Source of the DNA: Pelargonium cotyledonis
Lineage: Eukaryota > Streptophyta > Magnoliopsida > Geraniales > Geraniaceae
Assembly: GCA_036897625.1 (NCBI GenBank)
Contig: JAYMTA010000763.1
Location: forward strand, 1 to 24,499
Reading direction: 5' to 3'
Length of the DNA stretch: 24,499 bases
Under the pieces are notes generated by a model. That model was not told the origin of the DNA. It made no database searches and worked only from the letters and a program-made list of their open reading frames with translations. A program made the translations under genes and the position numbers. This document shows positions 1-10,426 of the stretch, in pieces. Position 1 is the first letter of the stretch. Each line of letters begins with the position of its first letter.

Positions 1-819
1 TGGGTTCGATATAGACATTGAACACATTCTTTTAATAAAAATAAATAAATATATATATATATTCTAAACTCACTTTTTTAACAAAATTTTTTCAAACTTT
101 TAAATAATTCATTCATGGGCATTCTTTAAGGAATGCCTTTTAATGTGGATTAGCTTTACAAAAAGAGATCTAATTTATCCTCTCCTTTTTCTCTTTAATT
201 TGTCGGACTTTGGGAGTGGAAAACCAGACGTTACAGGTAGGTCATTCCATCTTTTGTTTTTAACAAGGAAAAAGAAAAGAGCGCAAAAATAGTCATTTAT
301 TCACTTCACACTTCACACTTCACACTTCACACTTCACACTTCACACTTCACACCTACTGTGGTCGCTACGGGATCAAAAGACCAAACATTTCTATTTCTC
401 CATCACTTTCACTTGTCATTGTCCATGTAGCTAGCAAATCACTCTCGAACGTATGGGCACCTGAAATTCGAACCGCAACCTTCCTTAGATTCAGGTTGCA
501 TAATATATTCCTCAGTCAAATTTTGAGTCGGACCACATCACAGGAGACCTCAAAAAGAGAAATTTTAATGAAACTTTTAACCGAGAGCTGGCGATTCGGG
601 ATTCGGATTGGGTTGTGAAGGCCTAATCTAAACCTCCACAAGCCGGGTTGGATGGCTGGTTTCACATGTAAAATGGGACCGCAGGTTGACCAACCCGGAC
701 CACAATTTTCACCCAGCAACCCCAACCCCAATCAATTATAGCGAACCAAATGTACCCTTAAAACATTTATTTCGAAACAAACAAATTTGACAATGAGAAA
801 CTAATTACAGGCCAAAGGA
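1..819. other. Intergenic DNA downstream of the peroxidase gene
   Basis: No gene is supported here. The stretch is AT-rich, with a short AT run near 47-62 and a 7-bp minisatellite at 303-353. Positions 464-475, read on the minus strand, resemble a Pol III B box (GGTTCGAATTTC), but no convincing A box or target duplication was found. The only open frame (516-731 minus) is short, proline- and glycine-rich, and resembles no family I know. Confidence 0.6.
303..353. repeat. 7-bp minisatellite (ACTTCAC)n
   Basis: About seven uninterrupted head-to-tail copies of ACTTCAC fill this stretch. The unit is not the plant telomere repeat. It lies in spacer about 0.5 kb past the peroxidase poly(A) signal. 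It is probably length-polymorphic. Confidence 0.95.
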
Positions 820-840
820 AATATTACTCTAAACAAAAGT

Positions 841-846
841 TTTATT
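841..846 (-). terminator. Poly(A) signal of the peroxidase gene
   Basis: The minus strand reads AATAAA here, 196 bases past the peroxidase stop codon. It is the first canonical signal seen downstream of the stop, so the 3' UTR is inferred to end near position 820. Confidence 0.6.
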
Positions 847-1041
847 CATGTGTTCAATGGACAATCAACAGGACAGACATTGGCTCATTGTCACAATATA
901 CATATATACCACATCACTAAATACAAAAACAAAGGAAAATATAGGAACAAACCAGACTCTATCATGATCTTACAAGCGAGCATATTTAGTTTTCGAAGTG
1001 AACACGAGGGCGTACCAGATTTAGACCCAGAAATCAGTATT

Positions 1042-3576
<2,535 letters not shown>

Positions 3577-4634
3577 GATTGAAGCCTACTGGTGTTTTTC
3601 CTTCAATTCAGCACTACAGACGATCAGAATGATTAAACATTCAACATACAAATGAACAAGAAAATTCAAAAATCTGATTGATCTATCACAGCTGTTTGTT
3701 TGATGTGAAACCAGATTTATATATGATAAGCATAGTGAAGTGGAACTATATAGCTATGAAATCTTCAGCCTTATGCTTTCATTTTCTTAATTATACCTAA
3801 CTTACTCAGCAACCCAACACTACACATGAAATACAATCGTGATCAAATAGATAAAGCAATTAAATTATACATGAAAAGGAAAATATATAAAAAAATCTGA
3901 CTGAGGTTCGGTTAATTTTACTTTGTTCTTTCAGCAGCCAAGAAGTACTGCATAAAAGAGAATCCCGACCGGTTTGATTATGAAACTAACACATCCAATA
4001 GCAAAATATATGGCAGCTATGATTGATCTATCACTGCAGTATAGACAAACAGTGGCACAGAAAATTTACAAATCTAATTGAGCTATCAATTATCATTGCT
4101 GTTTATTTGCTAAGAAGCTAATCCAATGAGAACTCAAGTAAAGTGTAACAAGATAACTTAGAAATTTTCAGTGTTGCAACTAACAAAATCACCGAAAGAG
4201 TTTCAAATTCTTCCTGTTTTCTTAATTTACATTCTCGATAGCCAAACAGCGTGCAGATTATAAAATCATGAAGGCATCCCTTAAATTCTTACAAAAGGAA
4301 TGAAAACTAAGCTACGGACCTTTGGATTAGAAATAATCAGTGTTGCTATTAACAAAATTCTCGAACGAGTTTCAAATTCTTTCTGATATCTTAACTTACT
4401 TTCTCAGCAGCCAAACAGTACGCAAGGCAGAAAATCACAAAGACATCGCATAAACTCAGGTAAACTGAAAGAAAACCAAGCTACTGAACTATGGATTAGA
4501 AATGCTAAGTGTTGCAGTGAACTAAACTCTCTACCGAGTTCCAAATTCTTTCTGGTTTCTTACTTTACTTTCTCGGCAGCCAAACAGCATGCAAAGCAAA
4601 TTCTTGCCAAATGAGAGAAAATTAAGCTACAGAC
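3577..4634 (-). other. 5'-leader region of the peroxidase gene with a long leader intron
   Basis: On the minus strand a good donor, GAAAG followed by GTCTGT, sits at 4634-4633. Candidate acceptors lie just upstream of the start codon, within about 3585-3625. The inferred intron of about 1 kb leaves a short untranslated first exon ending at 4635. Cytosolic APX genes of other plants are known to have a leader intron, which supports the model. The exact acceptor cannot be chosen without transcript data. Much of the upstream half is the 169-bp tandem repeat listed separately. Confidence 0.65.
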
Positions 4635-4641
4635 CTTTCAA
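4158..4641. repeat. Three-unit tandem repeat, 169-bp period, in the APX leader intron
   Basis: Units start at 4158, 4327 and 4496, each with TTAGAAAT. The spacing is exactly 169 bases twice. Shared blocks include GTTTCAAATTCTT, a C/TAGCCAAACAG block, and AAGCTAC near the unit end. The third unit is shorter by about 23 bases and runs into the true splice donor at 4634. Looser echoes (near 3783-3830 and 3912-3950) suggest older units further into the intron. Confidence 0.85.
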
Positions 4642-4756
4642 TCGCAAGCCGTAGAGACACGAAGCGGAGCAAATCTCGGTAGATGAAAATGTCGCGAGCA
4701 CCAGTGCAGTACAAGCAGCGATCATATATTACTGTGAAGTGAGAACTGAGAAAGCC

Positions 4757-4775
4757 GGGAAGGTTCTAGCTTTCG
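4757..4775 (-). promoter_or_regulatory. Possible heat-shock element upstream of APX
   Basis: GAAGGTTCTAGCTTTC contains a GAAnnTTC core (4759-4766) with imperfect continuation in the 5-base register. More GAA triplets lie nearby (4743, 4750). Heat-shock elements near the transcription start are known for pea and Arabidopsis cytosolic APX genes. Only two modules are clean, so factor binding is an inference. A TATA-like TTAAAATAA on the minus strand (4791-4799) puts the transcription start near 4765. Confidence 0.4.
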
Positions 4776-4885
4776 TTTTGAACCGTTGGATTATTTTAAT
4801 CGTGGGGTAGGCGTGAGCTGTCTGCTGGACGGCTCGGATCATGCTACATTGTTGACGCGCCGTAGTTGGGTGCGGGAAGTAACGA

Positions 4886-4907
4886 GCCAATTATGTATTG
4901 GCACGTG
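4886..4907 (-). promoter_or_regulatory. CCAAT palindrome fused to a G-box in the APX promoter
   Basis: GCCAAT (4886-4891) and ATTGGC (4897-4902) form a perfect inverted repeat with a 5-base spacer. Its last C begins a CACGTG G-box (4902-4907), read on the minus strand as ACACGTGCC, close to an ABA-response element. A TTGAC W-box core lies nearby (4852-4856). The site is about 130 bases upstream of the inferred start. Binding by NF-Y, bZIP or bHLH factors is inferred from motifs only. Confidence 0.5.
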
Positions 4908-4919
4908 TGAGGGGTATGT

Positions 4920-5210
4920 GATTTGGAAACATACATGTCATTGTGGTGGTTTCTAGAAATGTGAATTCCAATTTTAATTTGATTTTAAATTATATAATTT
5001 CAATTTAGTTCAAAATACATCACATAGTTCTACATGACATCTCATCGATTTAAATGTTTAACATCATCATCGTTACATACAAAAAAAATATTATTTTTAT
5101 TCTATGAATAATGTTGTCGTTATGTGTCTATGCAATGTCAAATAAATAAAAATAATTATTAGACTGGTACTCTGTTTATAACATATATTGATCGATCTAA
5201 TACTTTTTGT
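4920..5210. other. AT-rich spacer, no gene seen
   Basis: Low-complexity AT-rich DNA between the peroxidase promoter and a tandem duplication. No exon-like, RNA-gene or element-end signal was found. Confidence 0.6.
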
Positions 5211-5389
5211 TTTGTCTTCCAATTCATTAACTTGGTCAATGCATACTCTAGTTTTACCCATCGCAACAACACAATTGCTAATATCAACTACTAAAAACGT
5301 TTTGTCTTTCAATTCATTAACTTGATCAATTTATACTCTAGTTCTACCCATCGCAACAATACAATTGCTAATAGCAACTACTAAAAGCT
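5211..5389. repeat. 90-bp tandem duplication
   Basis: Two head-to-tail copies (5211-5300 and 5301-5389) share TTTGTCTTCCAATTCATTAA, or one-base variants, then TACTCTAGTT, CCCATCGCAACAA and CAACTACTAAAA. They differ at fewer than about ten positions by eye, so the duplication is fairly recent. No coding role is seen. Confidence 0.9.
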
Positions 5390-5925
5390 TATATATGTGG
5401 ATTAAATATATATACATGTGGTAACAATTACACGAAAGAAAAAAACAACATTTGAACATTATTAAAACACAACCAACAATACGAGTAACCATAAAACAAG
5501 GTTACAAAAAAATGTAGCACATACGTGCTTGATGATGAGTGTGTTTTGTCTACAAGATCCTTGCATTATTAGTAGTGTTTCACTTGCATCATTATATACA
5601 TTTTTCTTTTATCGGTGAGCTCGACAAGTGCACATCCTCCTCACGCGTAGGCCGCTACATGCATATCCATTTGCAAGATCAAAACCAGCTCTAATACCAT
5701 GTTAAATTTGAATAACGGACTAAATATAATGGTTTGGACTTCCCATACTAAAATGTCAACCTTATTAGTAGAGTTTCAATTGCACCATTATATTTAGCAT
5801 TCTTATTTTATATTTATCCAATGTGAGACTCATCACCCACTTCACCAAAGCAAATAGGTAGTAGATTATAGCAATACAATGTAAACATATTACAACAAGG
5901 ATATAAAAATGTAGCACATAAGTAT

Positions 5926-5934
5926 TTGATAAAA
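5926..5934. repeat. Left 9-bp target-site duplication of the Mutator-like element
   Basis: TTGATAAAA here matches TTGGTAAAA at 7226-7234 with one difference. Both directly abut the terminal inverted repeats. Confidence 0.75.
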
Positions 5935-7225
5935 AGGTTAAAGCCACCAATAGTATCTAAACTTTAGGCTGAAACCTAATTCAGCACCCAAAGTTTAATT
6001 GTAACATAATTAGTACCTAAACTTTTATTTTCAACCCAACTGAGTACCCGCCGTTACGTCCAGTTAAGTCAGCCGTGATCTAATGCCTTTTGTGGACAAC
6101 AGATGTTGATGTGGCACCTCCAACTCATAAATATGCTGATATGACATATCCAACTCATAAAATTGTTGACGTGGCACATCCAACTCATAGAAAAAATGAT
6201 GCCATGGATTTTTTAAAAGAAAAACAGACTTTCTGAAATATTCATTGTAGCCGGCCGGAAAGCTCATTTTTGTCGCCGGAAAATTCAAGTGTTTGAACAA
6301 ACACTTGAAATTACCGGTTGGTGGCCATAAAATTTAAAAAAGAAGAAATTATTTTTGCTACTAATTTGTTCACCACATTAATGAAACAACAATAATTCAC
6401 TTGCACTTTACTAAAACAATAACAATTCACCTAAACCCTAAAACAAAACCATATGTTTCAAAATCTCCGCCCAAAATACAAACCCAGCAAACATAAAAGT
6501 AATTCCCAAACACCAAACACAAACCCAGCAAGTAAGCTCTCAGAAATTAGCTTCAATGGCTGAAACAAACCCCACCTACACAAACCCTAGTAGCCGTTGC
6601 CGCCACCTCTAAGAAGAGCTCCCATCGCCACCTCCAATAACAACCGCCGTCGTCGCCATATGCTCAAGACAAGCAAAAATGTTGGTGTTCCTTGTTCATC
6701 TGTCGCCTCCGTCGAGCTTAGGTTCTTCTTCATTCATCTCCAGATCTTGCGCAACAGAAGAGAGTCTTCGGTGCAAATCGGTGGCGTGGGGTTCGTCGAC
6801 TGCGATACTGAAGCAAAGCGGTGGCTCGTCGGCGTGCCATCGGTCCAGATCTGCAGAGAGAGGATTTTGCAAAATGCCATGGAGGCGGCAGAGATGAGAA
6901 AGAAGGAGACATTGATTTTTATTTATATTTTTAATTAAAAAATAATTTCTTGCCAAATCATTACCCACTTGATTTTTTAATTTTTTTTTATTATTTGAAA
7001 ACACCACCTCATCTCTCAAAAGAGCCACGTCATAAAAAAAAATAACCATGTCAGCACAGATCAATTGATGTGGCAGCGAGATAACGACGAACTTAGCGGG
7101 CCTTGACGGAAAGGACTAAATTGGGTTGAAAATTAAAATTTAAAAACTAACTCTGGTACAATTAAACTTTGGGTACTAAATTGAGTTTCATCACAAAGTT
7201 TGGGTACCATTAGTGCCTTTAACCC
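5935..7225. mobile_element. Non-autonomous Mutator-like element (MULE), 1.29 kb
   Basis: The ends are long inverted repeats: GGTTAAAGCCACCAATAGTA at the left pairs with GGTTAAAGGCACTAATGGTA read inward from the right. Pairing continues for about 105 bases (CCCAAAGTTTAATTGTA is identical in both) and more weakly to about 150 (5935-6085 and 7075-7225). A 9-bp target duplication flanks it. Long TIRs plus a 9-bp duplication are typical of plant MULEs. No transposase is present: the few open frames are short and overlapping. The GC-richer core (about 6590-6910) may be captured host sequence. It lies in the older LTR-like repeat, so it is the younger of the two. Confidence 0.85.
6105..6194. repeat. 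Three 30-bp subterminal repeats in the MULE
   Basis: Units at 6105-6134, 6135-6164 and 6165-6194 share the frame G(T/C)TGA(T/C)(G/A)TG(G/A)CA followed by TCCAACTCATA. The 30-base period is exact. They sit just inside the left inverted repeat; subterminal repeats in other transposons often bind transposase. That role is inferred. Confidence 0.85.
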
Positions 7226-7234
7226 TTGGTAAAA
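7226..7234. repeat. Right 9-bp target-site duplication of the Mutator-like element
   Basis: TTGGTAAAA is the partner of TTGATAAAA at 5926-5934. Confidence 0.75.
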
Positions 7235-7440
7235 CAACTCACAAACTTCCAATAACTTTCAATCCGTATGTACTTGACGACGAGTGTGTTTCATCTACGA
7301 GGTCCATGCATAATGCTTCATTTAAAGCAAGTGGGTAGTAGATTATAGGGAGAGAATACGTTTATAACAATTCAATTCAATTCAATGTAAACGTATTTAT
7401 GGTTGTTCAAATTGTCTATCAATAGATAATAACAACGATA

Positions 7441-7585
7441 ATTTAGTGCACGTACCAAAACATGTTAGGGCAAGTGATTAATACCACTTTGGATACCCTA
7501 TGAGCTATCAGGTTCGAGTCTCATTATCGACAATATGAGGTGAAGTCTAAAATAACGCTCCATTTATAAAAAATTTAGTGCTCGT
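7441..7585 (+). mobile_element. Short tRNA-derived SINE with target-site duplications
   Basis: Direct repeats ATTTAGTGCACGT (7441-7453) and ATTTAGTGCTCGT (7573-7585) match at 12 of 13 bases and flank a 119-base body. The body holds an A-box-like TAGGGCAAGTG near 7468 and a B box GGTTCGAGTCT at 7511-7521, about 43 bases apart, as in tRNA genes. It ends in a short A-rich tail (TTATAAAAA). This matches a plant SINE made by LINE-assisted insertion. It lies about 50 bases before the promoter motif cluster of the CNOT4-like gene. The family name is unknown to me. Confidence 0.65.
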
Positions 7586-7628
7586 GTTTATTTATAGACT
7601 CTAAATGACATAAAATTGGAACGAATAA

Positions 7629-7677
7629 AGCCCAAACCAACAATATCTGGGCTTTATTACGGCCCAAAGTTGGCCCA
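7629..7677 (+). promoter_or_regulatory. Cluster of four Site II (TGGGCY/RGCCCA) motifs
   Basis: AGCCCA (7629-7634), TGGGCT (7648-7653), GGCCCA (7661-7666) and GGCCCA (7672-7677) fall within 49 bases. Site II elements are known TCP-factor targets in promoters of housekeeping and growth-linked plant genes. The cluster lies about 250 bases upstream of the inferred CNOT4 transcription start. Confidence 0.6.
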
Positions 7678-7843
7678 AACTGCACCTCAGGAGTGGCTAT
7701 GGAAAAAGTCAACTACTACCGTTAAAGGAAAAATAATGGAAACCAAATTATTTTATTGGACCGAATTGGTCTGATGGTCAGGGGTCAGGTCAGGTCAGGT
7801 AAGGCTCACCCGCAACAACAATAGCCAGCCATCCATTTTTATT

Positions 7844-8021
7844 TATTTAAATAAATAAAAAATAAAAAAATAGAAAATAGAAGCAGACTCGCAGCGTTCA
7901 CATATCCAAAAAGGGCAGAACACAACACACTCACAGACTCAGTCTCTCACTCTCTCTCTCTCTCTCTCGGCTTTGTTTCGCTGCGATTTTATCTCTACAG
8001 ATTCTCTGTCGATTCCGCTCT
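7844..8021 (+). promoter_or_regulatory. Core promoter and first (untranslated) exon of the CNOT4-like gene
   Basis: A TATA-like TATTTAAATA lies at 7844-7853. A pyrimidine-rich stretch with a (CT)n run at about 7948-7969 follows, as is common in plant 5' leaders. A leader-intron donor, CTCT followed by GTAAGT, sits at 8022. Transcription probably starts between 7880 and 7930; the exact base cannot be seen. Confidence 0.55.
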
Positions 8022-8878
8022 GTAAGTCTTCGTCAACCTCCAAATTTTTCTCAAATCGCTAACCCTAAGTTTGTCAATGTTGTATCGAAACACAAAGAAT
8101 CGGATAGTTTAAGTTCTGATAGTATAGATTTCCGGATTTTTAGGTTCGCATTTTGGATCTTAGTTCTGGTCCGTTCTATAAGATTCGTTACTTGTTTGTT
8201 CTGTTTGTGTTATTGTGATTCGGAGATATTTTTGAATTTTTGCGGTCTCAAATGATATAATTCTACTGGATTTGACCGTTGTTGATGTTCAATTGGATTT
8301 ATGTTTGGTTTCCGAGAAAAGTGAGCTGAATGGAAAGAAACTAGTGTTTAAAATTTGATGTTAGCTGAGCTGATCCAACTTTAGAACTGATTTGAACTGT
8401 TGAAGTTAGATATGCACTGTTCCAAACCAGAACAGAACATTGGTATAATCGGCAAATGCTCATAAAGATTACATAATTGCTGAGAGTGAGAGGTTTTATC
8501 TGACACTCTATATAGTGCTGTTACAGCTAATTATGCACCTTAGAGGCAGTGTCTAAACAAAGACCAGATAATGTGCCACCTTTCCCAACTGCTCAATGCA
8601 TGATAATGTGGAATTATTGTATTAGATACACTTCGCATGCATAAGACTTTTCCTATTTGTTTGGCATAGCACAGTTCTTCTATATTTGCAGTGAAAATTT
8701 GAAAACATTGAAAATGTTACATCATTGGAGCATGAATTATCCTAGATGATAGTATCAGTGGATTGTTGATCCACCAAACTTCCAATGTAACACCAACACC
8801 AGCTGCGTATGTAAAGTATGCAAACTTGCAGCAAGGTGGTGTTATTTTATGTTCTTCCCGACAACTCTGTGTTTATAG
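8022..8878 (+). other. Intron in the 5' leader of the CNOT4-like gene
   Basis: The donor GTAAGT at 8022 and acceptor TTTATAG ending at 8878 bound an 857-base AT-rich intron, followed by GTCAAC and the start codon. Its length and T-richness suit a plant leader intron. Nothing else is seen in it. Confidence 0.7.
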
Positions 8879-8884
8879 GTCAAC

Positions 8885-10392
8885 ATGAGTGATAAGGGAG
8901 AAAAGATGTGCCCATTGTGCACTGAGGAGATGGATTTGACAGATCAGCAATTGAAACCATGCAAATGTGGTTATGAGGTTTGAACTTTTTGAAATCAATA
9001 TATGTTTATTTTCAAGTTATTTTCTCAAATATTCTTTGTTGTTTATATGTTGATTACAAGATTGCCTACCTTTTCCGTGTATTTATTTATGTTCTTTCAA
9101 CTGTACAGATATGCGTTTGGTGTTGGCATCATGTTATGGAAATGGCCGAGAAGGACAACACTGAGGGTCGCTGTCCAGCATGTCGTACACCTTACAATAA
9201 AGAAAAAATTGTTGGAACTACAGCTAAATGTGAAAGGTAGTTATGGTTTCTGTGCATTTCCTTGTTCATGAATACTCTGTCGCAACGTGTTGATGAACAC
9301 ATTAATATGGTTTGTGAACAGGCTAGTGGCTCAAGTGAATTCAGAACGAAAACATAAGTTGCAGAAGGCAAAGCCAAAGGGATCTGAAGCAAGGAAGCAT
9401 CTTACTGATGTTAGGGTTATCCAACGGAACCTAGTGTATATTATTGGATTACCACTTAACCTTGCTGATGAAGATGTGAGTTACGTCTATTATATTTCAC
9501 ATCCATCAATACTAGCATGTACTTGGACATAAATGTGGCGTCTGAGCTAAATTTTGCTTTCTCAAACTTCTTATAAATTTTTTTTTGCCAGCTTCTTCAG
9601 CGAAGAGAGTATTTTGGTCAGTACGGAAAGGTGTCAAAGGTGTCCATTTCACGCACAGCTGCTGGGGTTATTCAACATTCTTCAAACAATAGTTGTTGTG
9701 TGTAAGCTCATTGGTCATTTGGGTGTGATAATTTTAAATTGCTTAAAGTGGAGCATATTGCATTATTTCTCTTAAGCATTTACAGCTATTAGTTTTTTGG
9801 GCAGTATAAAAACTTCTAGCTATTAGAAAGTCTGAACACTACAAGTTCTGTATCTGGTATGCCAAGTCCTAATATCTTAAGAAAGGAAAGGTGGTAGCTT
9901 TATTTTAGGTCAACTTTATATTGTAGTTATGTTGTTGGTCCCTTTTGTAATGCTTAGATATATAACTTACTCGAAAGAGGAGGAAGCAGTTCGATGTATT
10001 CAGTCTGTGCACCAGTTTGTCTTGGAAGGTCGAGCACTAAGGTTAGACTCTCTTTTCTTTTCCTTTTTCTTTTTATACTCTGTTCATCATCCTTTTATTA
10101 CCATATGATGATTGATACGAATCTGCAATCGGCATTTGCAGGGCATGTTTTGGTACCACAAAGTATTGCCATTCATGGTTGAGAAATTTGGTAAGCAGTT
10201 AATTGACTGTCTAGTATGGAATTGTATGTTTCCATGTTAAAATTTGTTTGGTTCAGTTTTCTCTGTGAATGATTCTTTTGTTGGCCAGTCTTGCATCAAT
10301 CCAGATTGCTTATATCTGCATGATTTTGGTTCTCAAGAAGATAGTTTTACCAAAGATGAAATTGTTTCTGCCTTCACAAGGTATGCTTATCT

Positions 10393-10426
<34 letters not shown>

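Larger units (their letters stand above)
5480..7340 (-). mobile_element. Decayed LTR-type element, split by a Mutator-like insertion
   Basis: Read on the minus strand, 5688-5699 gives TGGTATTAGAGC, 11 of 12 bases matching the tRNA-iMet primer-binding site of plant LTR elements. Next to it the plus strand begins TGTTAAATTTG (5700 on), as an LTR end would. Related segments recur around it: ATGTAGCACATA at 5513 and 5910, an ATTAGTAG(T/A)G(T/A)TTCA block at 5568 and 5765, and GACGA(C/G)TGTG-like text at 5532 and 7278. The 5935-7225 transposon interrupts it. No gag or pol coding was seen, so it is a broken, probably TRIM-sized non-autonomous fossil. Limits are approximate. Confidence 0.45.

Noticed and set aside
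430-520. Possible SINE on the minus strand from a B-box-like GGTTCGAATTTC
   Set aside because: No good A box at the right distance, no tail and no target duplication seen.
516-731. Minus-strand 71-codon open frame
   Set aside because: Short, no family resemblance, no promoter or splice context; it lies in spacer.
6696-7064. Minus-strand 122-codon open frame in the MULE, with overlapping frames on the plus strand
   Set aside because: It lies wholly inside a non-autonomous transposon, has no transposase motif, and several frames are open at once because of GC-rich composition.
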